Positions 17,053-25,605 of a stretch of DNA of 64,000 bases are shown here, in pieces. Numbering within the stretch: the stretch's first letter is position 1; each line of letters begins with the position of its first letter. The translations under genes were made by a program, and so were the position numbers. The stretch comes from Anaeromicropila herbilytica (lineage in GTDB: Bacteria > Bacillota > Clostridia > Lachnospirales > Lachnospiraceae), in contig NZ_AP024169.1 of the NCBI RefSeq assembly GCF_016591975.1, forward strand, positions 2,829,001 through 2,893,000, read 5' to 3'. A model generated the notes under the pieces. It made no database searches. It had not been told where the DNA came from and saw only the letters and a program-made list of their open reading frames with translations.

Positions 17053-18325
17053 CGATATCATCCTTTCCTGTCTCAATCATTTCTAAAAATGCCTCTAATC
17101 TAGTCTTAATCTGTCCGTCATGACTATTTCTTCTGTCCATTCCATCCCCATCAAGGATAAGCATTGGAACACCTAATTTCTTCATTTCCTCCTTAAGAAG
17201 CATAACTCCACCAGAAGATTGCTTACAGCCCCAATGGCAGAAGTGAATCAGAGCGTCTGACTTATATTCTTTTACTAATTGTGAGACAAGTTCTACTTTT
17301 CGTTCAAAAGATCCATTATATATATTTAATATCATTTTCTTCGCCAATGTTTCTAATGGATGTTCAATATCTAATTCTTCCATATAGTCTAGATTAAGGT
17401 CACAGGCTTTAATCTGATAATCTTCATTACAGTTAAAATAGCTCTTTAATGTTTCCTGATAATATGGGAATAAATGAACCCAGAATAAGCTAGTACCATT
17501 ACTTTTTGGATACTTTTTAATGTCTTTTGCAAGTAGTTGAAAGAAATCAAGTGCTTCCTTCGTTCCAATATTTAGATGTGTTGCAAATAGCATAAATAGA
17601 TTCATTGTTAACGTGTTTGGATAATATCGATCTATTTGCTCCTTTAGAAACTGCTTATAATAAGCCTTGGATTCATTTTCTCTTTTTAGTGTTTCTTTGA
17701 GTTCATTCATATCTAACTTCATTTGGAACTTTTCTTCTAACATTACAATCATTTCTTTTAATTGCTCAACCACATAGCTCTCAGCTTCTATTGAATATTC
17801 GTGAGGAATATCTAGCATATACTCAGCTATCTGATGCTTTTCCGTTAAGTAACGGAAGGTATTAATATTTCCATCACAGACCATAGATGTTGTAACTGAA
17901 AATACTGGCTTTGGCAAAACACCAGAATCTACTGCACCAATAAAATTTTTATGATAAGAACATAAAGTTGGAGCAATTCCGCTATTCTCCGCATAGTCAA
18001 TGAAATAATCTTCACATTGAAATCCTGAAATAAATGAAGATAGACATTCTAGCGAAATAGGATTAAGACCAAAACACTGGATTATTTCAACTGGAGTAAA
18101 AATATTGGTCCATACCGATTTCTCTGGACATTTTAATGCTTTAAGGGTGCTGTTCACAGCCATATGATTTAACTTCTGATATGCTCTAGGTAGTCCTTTA
18201 TCTGGGAAAACCTTGGTTCTTATGTTCTCATAATCTAAGCCAAGTTTTATCATATTCAATGCTTTCTTTGGATTGGCATCTACATTTTTTTTGATTTGTT
18301 CACCGTATTTTTTAATTATCTGCAT
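17033..18325 (-). CDS. 2-hydroxyacyl-CoA dehydratase subunit D-like protein
   Basis: 430 residues, the normal length of HGD-D family subunits (PF06050). Conserved cysteines that could bind a [4Fe-4S] cluster are visible in APTLCSYHKNF, TTSMVCDG and IHFCHWGCKQSSGG. The C-terminal segment LILDGDGMDRRNSHDGQIKTR is the usual end block of this family. It is the first gene of a two-gene operon with the activase fusion. The proteins may dehydrate a 2-hydroxyacyl-CoA or reduce another difficult substrate; none of the CoA-transferase genes of known pathways is nearby, so the substrate is open. Confidence 0.88.
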   Translation of the reverse strand: MQIIKKYGEQIKKNVDANPKKALNMIKLGLDYENIRTKVFPDKGLPRAYQKLNHMAVNSTLKALKCPEKSVWTNIFTPVEIIQCFGLNPISLECLSSFISGFQCEDYFIDYAENSGIAPTLCSYHKNFIGAVDSGVLPKPVFSVTTSMVCDGNINTFRYLTEKHQIAEYMLDIPHEYSIEAESYVVEQLKEMIVMLEEKFQMKLDMNELKETLKRENESKAYYKQFLKEQIDRYYPNTLTMNLFMLFATHLNIGTKEALDFFQLLAKDIKKYPKSNGTSLFWVHLFPYYQETLKSYFNCNEDYQIKACDLNLDYMEELDIEHPLETLAKKMILNIYNGSFERKVELVSQLVKEYKSDALIHFCHWGCKQSSGGVMLLKEEMKKLGVPMLILDGDGMDRRNSHDGQIKTRLEAFLEMIETGKDDIDDRLCV

Positions 18326-18428
18326 ATGATTCCTCTCTATTAATTTTTAGCTTGTATAGGATTAGTGTGAAAGAAAAAGAATTTCACACATTGAATTTAG
18401 GCTTGCGAGCAAGTCGCAAGCAGGTAGG

Positions 18429-18486
18429 TTAGTGTGTTAAAACCTTATTTTAGTTTACCAAATAAGAAAAGCTTTCAACACTTTAA
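18429..18486. repeat. Short remnant of the family 1 repeat (ends only)
   Basis: TTAGTGTGTTAAAACCTTAT...AAAAGCTTTCAACACTTTAA: two facing ends about 58 bp in all. The AAAACCTTATTTTAGTTTACC part matches the inner edge of the full copies (AAAAGCCTTATTTTAGTGTACT at 42058). It is like the 70-bp remnant at 19191. Confidence 0.5.
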
Positions 18487-18528
18487 TCATAGTAGATTAT
18501 AAAAGTAGTAATAAATACACAAATCATA

Positions 18529-18550
18529 GGCCTGCAACTTCTTGCAGGCC
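18529..18550. terminator. Hairpin past the zinc uptake operon
   Basis: Perfect 9-bp stem GGCCTGCAA / TTGCAGGCC with loop CTTC, 136 bp past the truncated TIGR03943 frame. It has only a weak U-run on either strand. It may end the minus-strand zinc transcript. Confidence 0.5.
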
Positions 18551-18685
18551 TTTGTAAGATTATACTTATTGAATTTTCATTTTGCACGATTACCACTGTT
18601 ATAAAATACTATTTAAGATAAATATTAACACTTTCTATGTTTTAAGTCAAATAGGATCATGTTATTTACCTTCTTAACTACTCTA

Positions 18686-19231
18686 TCAATAGCCACTCGG
18701 ATAGATATATTCATCTTTCGGTTTCATTGCATTCTTTATTGATTTTATTTCAATCTGAGGTTCTACCTCTCCCTCATACTCACCTTTATGAAGAATTCCT
18801 GTAATGATAATCCAATGATCTTTCTTTAAATCTATGGCCTTATCATATGTACATAACGGTCCACATGGGACTAAATCAGCCACGCAACATGACATCAACA
18901 TCCTCGCCAATGCAAATTCATTCTTCTTCATAACCGTACTATCTTTATAGACAAATCCTTTCATTTGTATTTGATACCCTTCATATTTGGATGTATTTGA
19001 ATACAATTCATCCAGCCACTCATAGAAATTATCATCACTGACCTTAATCGTCTTCTTATTCTTATCAAGACCTTCTAAAGCTGATTGTTCCTCAGTACTT
19101 TGTTCCTCCTCTTCTACACTATTACTTTCTGCAGTTGCAGAATCCAACTTTTTTATTAATACTCTATATAATGCTATATTGGTTTTATATGATGTTGTGG
19201 TCAAAAGCCTTTTATAATATACACTCAACAA
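18686..19231 (-). pseudogene. 5'-truncated TIGR03943/DUF1980 (YcgQ-like) gene
   Basis: The conserved C-terminal domain is present (YQIQMKGFVYKDSTVMKKNE, FALARMLMSCCVADLVPCG, DHWIIITGILHKGEYEGEVEP), but the N-terminal membrane helices that full-length relatives carry (about 100 residues) are missing. The only start is TTG 19231, with no ribosome site, and it lies inside a 70-bp repeat remnant (19191-19260); only 64 bp separate it from the znuB stop. So the element has replaced the front of the gene. TIGR03943 proteins pair with DUF318 permeases and are often zinc-linked, which fits the place behind znuCB. It might still give a soluble fragment. Confidence 0.75.
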
Positions 19232-19260
19232 TCTAATATAAAGCTTTTACCCCTAACATC
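19191..19260. repeat. 70-bp repeat remnant at the 5' end of the truncated TIGR03943 gene
   Basis: GATGTTGTGGTCAAAAGCCT at one end and AAGCTTTTACCCCTAACATC at the other are inverted repeats. The inner sequence (TATAATATACACTCAACAATCTAATATA) matches the inner edge of the large family 1 copies (AATATACACTCAGCAAACTAAAATA at 9066). It looks like a deletion derivative made only of the two ends. Confidence 0.7.
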
Positions 19261-19295
19261 TCTTATATTAATTTCTAACCATATATATTCTTCAA

Positions 19296-20105
19296 TTACC
19301 TTCTTAGCAAAGAGCTCTGAATTCTTTTTATCACAATAACAACTAACAATAAAAAAACCGATATAATCGCTGTCAGTCCACCTGGCGCTACATTTAGATA
19401 ATAGGATAGGAATAGGCCTGCCATAATATCTACGATACTAAATAATATGGAGAAACATAATGTTACCTTGAACCCTTTTTCTAACTGCATAGCAGCAGCC
19501 ACTGGTAAGGATATCATAGAACTTAATACTAGAACTCCTACGATTCGAATGGAGGCTGCGATAGCTGACGCTACTAATATGGAGAAGATATAATTGATTA
19601 ATCTTACCCTAACCCCAGCAATCTTAGCTGCTTCTTCATCATAAGAAATATATAAAAGTTCATGATATAAAAATATTACAATAAGCACCGATAGGATACT
19701 AAGGATTAATATCGTTAACATATCTGCTTTTGTAACTGTTAGAATACTACCAAACATATAGGATTCTGCGTTTGCATGTAACTTTCCTGAGCTCATAACT
19801 GTAATCGCAATACCAACACTTAAGGATAATACAATTGATAAGATCAGATCCGTGTATTTCCTAAAATAATTTCTAAGAAATTCAATGAGTGCTCCACAGA
19901 TTGAAGTGAACAAAAATGCACCGACAATTGGATTCTGACCGCATAATAATCCAAGCGATATCCCCGCTAAGGAAGCATGGGATAAGGTATCCCCAATCAT
20001 AGAATAACGCCTTACAACCAGAAAGACTCCAATGCAAGGACATAAGATTGCAATTAGAAATGAGACTATGATCGCATTTTGCATAAAACTATATTGTAAC
20101 ATCAT
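19296..20105 (-). CDS. znuB: Zinc ABC transporter permease
   Basis: 269 residues with about eight or nine hydrophobic segments, of the ABC-3 (ZnuB/AdcB/MntB) family; GDTLSHASLAGISLG and RIVGVLVLSSMISLPVAAAM are family blocks. It forms the membrane channel for Zn(II), with ZnuC as ATPase and ZnuA as the receptor. The start ATG overlaps the end of znuC by 17 bp. A zinc rather than manganese role is inferred from the operators and the TIGR03943 neighbour. Confidence 0.92.
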   Translation of the reverse strand: MMLQYSFMQNAIIVSFLIAILCPCIGVFLVVRRYSMIGDTLSHASLAGISLGLLCGQNPIVGAFLFTSICGALIEFLRNYFRKYTDLILSIVLSLSVGIAITVMSSGKLHANAESYMFGSILTVTKADMLTILILSILSVLIVIFLYHELLYISYDEEAAKIAGVRVRLINYIFSILVASAIAASIRIVGVLVLSSMISLPVAAAMQLEKGFKVTLCFSILFSIVDIMAGLFLSYYLNVAPGGLTAIISVFLLLVVIVIKRIQSSLLRR

Positions 20106-20772
20106 CTTCTCCCCCTTCCTTATTCTTTACATATTCCTTTATATAATTTTGGGCATCGCATAGATGACCACTTCCATGTTTAAGATGAAAGATCTTTGTA
20201 GAGTTGTGAAATACAGCTTCAAGGTTATGCTCCACTGCGATTATTGTTTTTCCTTTCTCAGTTGTTAACCTCTTAAGTAACTGATAGATTTCTTTCTGAC
20301 TTTCAATGTCCACTCCAGTCGATGGTTCATCTAATATCAACAAATCAGGTTCACCCATCAATGCTCTTGCTATTAATATCTTCTGCGTCTGACCACCAGA
20401 TAAGTCTCCCATTAATGACTTACCATATTCACTCATTCCTACTTGTTGTAAAGAATGCAATATGACATCCTTTTCTTTTATCTTTAGAAGTCTTCTATAA
20501 GAATTCATTGCTTCGAACACTGTAATAGGAAAATTCGTATTTGAAAAATCATTTTTCTGTGGTACATAACCTATTCTATTTTTATTCATTACTATAGATC
20601 CTATTGTAGGTTTCAAAAATCCGAGTAGTAAACGCATTAAGGTAGATTTACCACTACCATTCTCACCTATTATGGAGATATATTCTCCCTGTTCTATTTC
20701 TAGATTAAGATGCTCTAAAATATAAGGTTGTGCTCCGTTATATGAAAAGCACAGATTATTTATTGTTATCAT
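20089..20772 (-). CDS. znuC: Zinc ABC transporter ATP-binding protein
   Basis: 227 residues with Walker A GENGSGKST, Q-loop GYVPQKND, signature LSGGQTQK, Walker B DLLILDEPS and H-loop AVEHN. It powers the ZnuB channel on the inner face of the membrane. It is the first gene of the minus-strand half of the locus. ATG behind CAGGAGGAATGCCAA. A 19-bp dyad lies 53 bp upstream. Confidence 0.93.
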   Translation of the reverse strand: MITINNLCFSYNGAQPYILEHLNLEIEQGEYISIIGENGSGKSTLMRLLLGFLKPTIGSIVMNKNRIGYVPQKNDFSNTNFPITVFEAMNSYRRLLKIKEKDVILHSLQQVGMSEYGKSLMGDLSGGQTQKILIARALMGEPDLLILDEPSTGVDIESQKEIYQLLKRLTTEKGKTIIAVEHNLEAVFHNSTKIFHLKHGSGHLCDAQNYIKEYVKNKEGGEDDVTI

Positions 20773-20824
20773 TTGGCATTCCTCCTGCCTTAGATTCTAA
20801 ATCATAAATTAAGATTTGTAAATA

Positions 20825-20843
20825 GCAAATGCGAATCATTTGC
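20825..20843. promoter_or_regulatory. Zur-like operator 1 (znuCB side)
   Basis: GCAAATG-CGAAT-CATTTGC, perfect 7-bp arms around 5 bp. A close variant lies at 20886-20904. Layout and length (19 bp, 7-x-7 dyad) fit a Fur-family repressor such as Zur. Confidence 0.75.
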
Positions 20844-20851
20844 ATTTAGTA

Positions 20852-20879
20852 TTGACATAAACGTAAGTTGATGTATAAT
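20852..20879 (+). promoter_or_regulatory. znuA promoter
   Basis: TTGACA at 20852-20857, 16-bp spacer, TATAAT at 20874-20879. Operator 2 begins 7 bp after the -10 box, covering the likely transcript start. Confidence 0.8.
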
Positions 20880-20885
20880 GTTAAT

Positions 20886-20904
20886 GCAAACGGAATTCAT
20901 TTGC
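20886..20904. promoter_or_regulatory. Zur-like operator 2 (znuA side)
   Basis: GCAAACG-GAATT-CATTTGC differs from operator 1 by one arm base. It sits right after the znuA -10 box, so a bound repressor would block transcription. The centres of the two sites are 61 bp apart. Confidence 0.75.
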
Positions 20905-20936
20905 ATATTAACAAAATACTAGGAGGTTTTAACAAA

Positions 20937-21845
20937 ATGAAAAAATTATTATCGCTACTATTAATTCTTTGCATATCGATATCTTTAATCGCATGTAACA
21001 GTAAAACAAAGGAAACAACTACAAAAGATACTAAATTAAATGTTTCAGTTAGCTTTAATGCTATGGCAGAATTCGCAAAAGCAGTTGGTAAAGATAAAGT
21101 ACAGGTCTCTACTATCATACCTGCCGGGACTGAACCTCATGATTTCGAACCTAAAACCGCTGACATTCGTAAGCTAAGTGATGCCAAAGTCTTTATTTAT
21201 AATGGTCTTGGTATGGAATCGTGGGCTGATGAAGCAGTTCAGTCTTCTAACAATCAAGACCTTGTAGTTGTAAATGCTTCAAAAGGCTCTACTTCGATTG
21301 AGAATATGGAGAAAGATGAGATTGAAGAACACGGAAAATATGATCCACATCTATGGTTAAGCCTAAAAGGAGCTGAAGTTGAAGTACAGAATATAGCGGA
21401 TGGCTTATTGAAAGCTGATCCTAAGAATAGAGACTATTATCAGAAGAATTCTAACGACTATATTTCTGAGATTGAAAAACTATATCAAGAATATAACAAG
21501 AAATTCAAGTCATTAGAAAAGAAAAATTTTGTAACTGGTCATGCTGCTTTTAATTATTTCTGTAAAGATTTTGGCTTAGAACAAAATAGTGTTGAGGACG
21601 TATTCGCAGAAGGTGAACCAAGTACAAAGCAGCTTGCAGAATTAGTTGAGTATTGTAAAGAAAATAAGGTTACTACTATCTTTGCAGAAGAAATGGCAAG
21701 TCCTGAAATATCCAAAACTTTAGCAAATGAAGTAGGTGCTAAGGTTGAGACGATACACACAATAGAAAGTGCAGATGGTGATATGACTTATCTTGAGCGT
21801 ATGAAAGATAATTGTAAGAAAATCTATGAAAGCTTAGCACAGTAG
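20937..21845 (+). CDS. znuA: Zinc-binding lipoprotein of ABC transporter
   Basis: 302 residues from ATG 20937, which follows AGGAGGTTTTAACAAA; the in-frame ATG at 20868 lies inside the promoter and is rejected. A signal peptide ends in the lipobox LIAC, so it is anchored to the outer face of the membrane. Metal ligands are seen in GTEPHDFEP, KYDPHLWLS, VTGHAAFNYF and the C-terminal Glu/Asp region. The loop before the second ligand His is short, not the long His-rich loop of Gram-negative ZnuA. It delivers zinc to ZnuBC. Confidence 0.95.
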   Translation: MKKLLSLLLILCISISLIACNSKTKETTTKDTKLNVSVSFNAMAEFAKAVGKDKVQVSTIIPAGTEPHDFEPKTADIRKLSDAKVFIYNGLGMESWADEAVQSSNNQDLVVVNASKGSTSIENMEKDEIEEHGKYDPHLWLSLKGAEVEVQNIADGLLKADPKNRDYYQKNSNDYISEIEKLYQEYNKKFKSLEKKNFVTGHAAFNYFCKDFGLEQNSVEDVFAEGEPSTKQLAELVEYCKENKVTTIFAEEMASPEISKTLANEVGAKVETIHTIESADGDMTYLERMKDNCKKIYESLAQ

Positions 21846-21898
21846 ATTACTGTTATGCAATCTGCGTATGATTCTATTCATAATGACATATGATAAAT

Positions 21899-21936
21899 AA
21901 AACAAGGTGGCTGCAAAAAAAGCCTCCTTGTTTTAT
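21899..21936 (+). terminator. znuA terminator
   Basis: AACAAGGtGGCT / AGCCtCCTTGTT stem with an A-rich loop, followed by TTTATTT. Confidence 0.85.
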
Positions 21937-21982
21937 TTAAATACTATTTTACTTTTTTAAATACACAGATTTATTTATATTC

Positions 21983-22030
21983 TTGACATATGCCAATAAT
22001 AGTTTTAAGATTAGATTAATGGGCATATGT
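21983..22030 (+). promoter_or_regulatory. Promoter of the NifX-like gene with flanking 9-bp half-sites
   Basis: TTGACA (21983-21988), 17-bp spacer, TAAGAT (22006-22011). ACATATGCC (21986-21994) overlaps the -35 box and GGCATATGT (22022-22030) lies near the start site; they are exact inverted copies. This is a plausible operator pair. Confidence 0.6.
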
Positions 22031-22082
22031 TCATATATTACATTAATAATGAATAAGTAATTTTAATAAAGGAGATTACAGA

Positions 22083-22448
22083 ATGAAAATAGCATTACCA
22101 TCACGTCAAGATCTTATCGATAGTCATTTCGGTCATTGTGAATACTTTACTGTATTTACAACCAATGATACAGATATCCTAGAAAAAGAAATCTTAGAAT
22201 CTCCAGCAGGTTGTGGTTGCAAATCAGACATTGCCACGGTTCTTGCTGATATGGGAGTTACACTAATGCTCGCTGGTAATATGGGGGACGGTGCAGTGAA
22301 TGTCTTAAATAACACTGGCATTCAGGTAGTTCGCGGATGCGCTGGAAATGTGAAAGAGGTCGCTCTTGCTTGGCTATCTGGAGCTATTAAAGATTCCGGT
22401 GATTCCTGTCATGAACATGATCACGGTCATGAATGTAATCATCATTAA
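22083..22448 (+). CDS. NifX/NifB-C-like (dinitrogenase Fe-Mo cofactor family) protein
   Basis: 121 residues of PF02579 (MKIALPSRQDLIDSHFGHCEYFTVF). The fold binds metal-sulfur cofactors in nitrogen-fixing organisms; stand-alone copies are common in anaerobes without known function. Cysteines occur in AGCGCKSD and RGCAG. The tail is rich in His and Cys (SCHEHDHGHECNHH), a probable metal-binding extension. It is monocistronic, convergent with a DUF134 gene, a family often found beside these proteins. ATG behind AAAGGAG. Confidence 0.88.
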   Translation: MKIALPSRQDLIDSHFGHCEYFTVFTTNDTDILEKEILESPAGCGCKSDIATVLADMGVTLMLAGNMGDGAVNVLNNTGIQVVRGCAGNVKEVALAWLSGAIKDSGDSCHEHDHGHECNHH

Positions 22449-22508
22449 TCCTCCATGAAATAGGAGAATCTATATAAACAAACATAAATTAAATTCATTG
22501 AATTCAAA

Positions 22509-22582
22509 ATAACCCCTCTGTATTAAGTAGGAATGTTTTAGATAATCAAATCTTTTCCAACTTAATACAGAAGGGTTATTTT
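22509..22582. terminator. Bidirectional terminator between NifX-like and DUF134 genes
   Basis: AATAACCCcTCTGTATTAAGT pairs with ACTTAATACAGAaGGGTTATT; T-rich at both ends. It serves both convergent genes. Confidence 0.82.
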
Positions 22583-22627
22583 ACTAGTTTATTCTATATT
22601 CAATTCTTAAAAGTACTATAAAATCTA

Positions 22628-23113
22628 TTATCTTGAATTAAATTCTACACCTCTATGACGTCTACAATTCTTGCAACAAAATTTATCTTTACAATTATTC
22701 TGGCAAACTAAATTAATCGAACCACAATCTGGGCATATATATTTTCCATTCTTAATTGCTTCAAGATGTTCAAAGCTTTCTTTCCAACCCTTACCACACT
22801 CTTTACATTGAATTGGGCAAATATTACGTGTAAAATTACCACCTTCTATGTGTATCATTTTCCCATTGATTAAACTATCCGCCACTTTCTCTCTTGCTGA
22901 TAATAAAATACGTTGAAACGTAGGTCTTGATACTTCCATTCTCTCAGCACATTCACTCTGTTCTAATCCTTCTAAATCTTTCAGACGAATGGCTTCTAAT
23001 TCTTCCAATTTCAGTATATTCTCTGGTAATTCAGGCACATCTGTTTCTGATGGCACATAATACGGTATTGCTGGTATATGTTCAATTTTTCTCCATTTTG
23101 TTGGTCTTGCCAT
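22628..23113 (-). CDS. DUF134-family DNA-binding protein with zinc-ribbon tail
   Basis: 161 residues. Residues about 1-95 are DUF134 (MARPTKWRKIEHIP, LEELEAIRLKDLEGLEQSECAERMEVSRPTFQRIL), with a sigma-70 region 4-like HTH. The tail has many cysteines (CPIQCKECGKGW, YICPDCGS, CQNNCKDKFCCKNCRRH), giving one or two zinc ribbons or a metal-sensing site. Typical DUF134 proteins are about 100 residues, so the tail is an addition. It may regulate the neighbouring NifX-like and C_GCAxxG genes; this is a guess from position. Confidence 0.87.
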   Translation of the reverse strand: MARPTKWRKIEHIPAIPYYVPSETDVPELPENILKLEELEAIRLKDLEGLEQSECAERMEVSRPTFQRILLSAREKVADSLINGKMIHIEGGNFTRNICPIQCKECGKGWKESFEHLEAIKNGKYICPDCGSINLVCQNNCKDKFCCKNCRRHRGVEFNSR

Positions 23114-23233
23114 AATTTCTCCTTACTTGAGTTTTTAACAAAATCCATTTTGTATCTTATAAAATATTATAGTTTAGTTTCTCTATATAATATTATATTA
23201 ACGTTAAAACTTTTCAATTAGGTTTATACTCAT

Positions 23234-23719
23234 TTACTTCGCTTTCTTATTCTCTTTTATATATCGTTCCATAATCTCTGCTGCCATTCCGACAATCTCA
23301 ACGCAAGGTCTTTTCTTATAATATTCTGCTGTTCTTAGTTCAGGAACTGGTTTATCTTTCCCCTCTCCTAATCCTAGCAATTCACGACAAATAATTGATC
23401 CATTCTTTTCTTCAAACTCTTTCGCAAGATATTGAATCCTCTTATAATGTTCTGTTTTAGCAATTTGGTCTTTAGGACTTGTATATCCATAAATCATTCC
23501 AGCCACCATGAACATCCCAGTCACAGCTCCACATACTTCTCTAAGTCTACCCATTCCTCCGCCAAAAGAAGAACTAATCTTCATTGCCATCTCAAAATCC
23601 ATATCATATTCATCACAAAAGGCCATAAATACCGACTGAGAGCAATTATATCCTTCATTAAAATACGCCATTGCTAGTTCGGAATGTGATTTTTCATTCA
23701 TTTCCAATTCATTGTCCAT
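23234..23719 (-). CDS. C_GCAxxG_C_C family redox protein
   Basis: 161 residues of the C_GCAxxG_C_C family (PF09719): YNCSQSVFMAFCDEY, FGGGMGRLREVCGAVTGMFM, IICRELLG and RPCVEIVG hold the spaced cysteines. The family is thought to be a membrane-associated or periplasmic redox protein, but this copy has no signal peptide. Its promoter carries AGCATATGCT (23768-23777), related to the half-sites in front of the NifX-like gene. Confidence 0.85.
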   Translation of the reverse strand: MDNELEMNEKSHSELAMAYFNEGYNCSQSVFMAFCDEYDMDFEMAMKISSSFGGGMGRLREVCGAVTGMFMVAGMIYGYTSPKDQIAKTEHYKRIQYLAKEFEEKNGSIICRELLGLGEGKDKPVPELRTAEYYKKRPCVEIVGMAAEIMERYIKENKKAK

Positions 23720-23840
23720 TACTCTATTTCCTCGTCATTTCATATTTTTAAAGTCATATATATTCTTAGCATATGCTCTTAATATAATAAATTTTATCAA
23801 AAGATGAAGAAAAGTCAATGAATGATTCATACTTCTATAC

Positions 23841-23880
23841 AAAAAAACAAAGCTATTCAAACGAAAACAGCTTTGTTTTT
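23841..23880 (-). terminator. Terminator of the oligoendopeptidase gene
   Basis: AAAACAAAGCT / AGCTTTGTTTTT stem, T-rich on both strands, 16 bp past the peptidase stop. Confidence 0.8.
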
Positions 23881-23895
23881 ATTACATATATTAAA

Positions 23896-25605
23896 CTATT
23901 GATTCATCTTCTCAATTTCACTTAATAGAATCTCTTTTGCACAAGATGTTGCTCTAGCTACGCTTCCTTCTTCAAATGGTACTGAAAGATTTGCTACCTT
24001 TAATAATTCTAAATAGCTCTTGCTAGAACCAGCTTTACATAGGTTAAGGTAATCCTTCCATGCTTGTTCTTTATCTTCCATGTAACGCTTCTTAAATTCC
24101 ATTGCGCCCATTGTTGTAAGGGTATAGTTAATATAATAGAATGGATATAGGAAGATATGAAGCTTATGATACCAATATCCACCTCGTTCCATGAATTCAT
24201 CCTCTTCGTATTTACGCCATGGCATATATTTTTCTTCTAGCTTATGCCATTCTAATGTACGTTCCTTAGGTGTTAATTCTGGATGCTCATACATGATATG
24301 TTGAAATTCGTCAACTGCAACACCAAAAGGTACGAAGGTAATTGCTCCTTGTAAATGTGCAAAACGGAATTTATCTGCACCTTCACCGAAGAATTGCTCA
24401 GCATATGGATAAGCAAATTGTTCCATGGACATAGAATGAATCTCAGCAATATCAGTTCCACCCATATAGAAAAGAGAGGTCTTCTGATTTCTCATAGATT
24501 CATATCCTGCAAATGCATGACCAAGCTCATGAGTTAATACTTCAACATCGAATTTGGTATGGTTAAAGCAAGAAAATACGAAAGGTGCTTTGTATGTAGA
24601 TAATACAGTCATATAACCAGTAGATGCTTTATTTGGCTTATTCTCAAGATCCATTAAATCATGTTCAATCATGTAATCGATAAATTCACCAGTTTCAGGA
24701 CTCAAATCATGATACATTTTCTGAGCTTCTTTTACCAAATATTCTTCATCGCCAATAGGATCCGCATTGCCATCTGGATAAACGAACTCTTCATCATACA
24801 CTTTAAGTTCGTCAACTCCAATACGCTTTGCTTGCGCTTCATATAACTTCGCACATAAAGGTACTAATTCACGTCTAACTTGTTCACGATAAGCTGCAAC
24901 TTCTTTTGGACCATAGTCGCTACGTTCTTGTTGCATATATGCTAAAGGAATGAAGTTTTCATAACCTAATGCTTTACCCATTTCATTTCTGATTGTAATT
25001 AATTCATCAAAGATATCTTCCATCTCATCTTCATGAGTATGATAGAAATCGGAATATGCTTTGAATGCTGCTTTTCTTGTCTTTCTGTCTGAATGTTCAA
25101 AGTATTTCTGGATACCATATAGATTAAGGGTTTCTCCTTCAAATTCGATTTTCGCAGTTGCCATAATCTTTTGATATTTCTGAGTTAACTTTGCTTCCTT
25201 TTGCATAAAAGGAATTAACTCTTCCTTAAATTGATCTACTTTTCTTTGAATGCTCACTAAGAATTCTTTACCGAATTCTTCTGTTAATTCTTTTGTAAAA
25301 TTACAGTTCAAGATTGCTTTGAAAAGTGCAGTAGAACTTGCTTCTGATTCTGCACCACGATCTTGTAGATATTCAATCTCTTTTTCATAGAATTCATCCG
25401 TAGTATTAAGAGTATTACGAATCATTGCGATTGTTCCCATTGTATCTACTGCACTGGAAAGTTCATCTGCTTCTTGTAGAATTCTCTGAATCTCTTCATA
25501 GTCTTTTGCATTCTTCACTTGTTCAGTTAGTTGCTGTAATTTAGCATCATATTGATCTAAATCAGGTCTTACATATTCAAGTGTTGAAAATTTAAAATCT
25601 TCCAT
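23896..25605 (-). CDS. pepF: M3-family oligoendopeptidase F
   Basis: 569 residues of the M3 metallopeptidase family. The zinc site is VLTHELGHAFAGYES (HExxH), with the third ligand Glu in the IAEIHSMSMEQF helix. It hydrolyses short peptides in the cytosol; there is no signal peptide. It is transcribed alone, with its own terminator. Confidence 0.95.
   Translation of the reverse strand: MEDFKFSTLEYVRPDLDQYDAKLQQLTEQVKNAKDYEEIQRILQEADELSSAVDTMGTIAMIRNTLNTTDEFYEKEIEYLQDRGAESEASSTALFKAILNCNFTKELTEEFGKEFLVSIQRKVDQFKEELIPFMQKEAKLTQKYQKIMATAKIEFEGETLNLYGIQKYFEHSDRKTRKAAFKAYSDFYHTHEDEMEDIFDELITIRNEMGKALGYENFIPLAYMQQERSDYGPKEVAAYREQVRRELVPLCAKLYEAQAKRIGVDELKVYDEEFVYPDGNADPIGDEEYLVKEAQKMYHDLSPETGEFIDYMIEHDLMDLENKPNKASTGYMTVLSTYKAPFVFSCFNHTKFDVEVLTHELGHAFAGYESMRNQKTSLFYMGGTDIAEIHSMSMEQFAYPYAEQFFGEGADKFRFAHLQGAITFVPFGVAVDEFQHIMYEHPELTPKERTLEWHKLEEKYMPWRKYEEDEFMERGGYWYHKLHIFLYPFYYINYTLTTMGAMEFKKRYMEDKEQAWKDYLNLCKAGSSKSYLELLKVANLSVPFEEGSVARATSCAKEILLSEIEKMNQ

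Larger units (their letters stand above)
18326..18685. other. 360-bp gap holding hairpins and a repeat remnant, no gene
   Basis: Contains a hairpin AGTGTGAAA / TTTCACACA at about 18363-18391 just upstream of the dehydratase gene, a short repeat remnant (18429-18486) and a GC-rich hairpin (18529-18550). No ORF with a ribosome site was seen. Confidence 0.6.

Noticed and set aside
20868..20936. Upstream start for ZnuA
   Set aside because: This stretch contains the -10 box and operator; the start after AGGAGG gives a proper signal peptide and lipobox.
24273..24846. Several short ORFs inside the oligoendopeptidase gene
   Set aside because: Shadows in other frames of a long, motif-complete peptidase gene.
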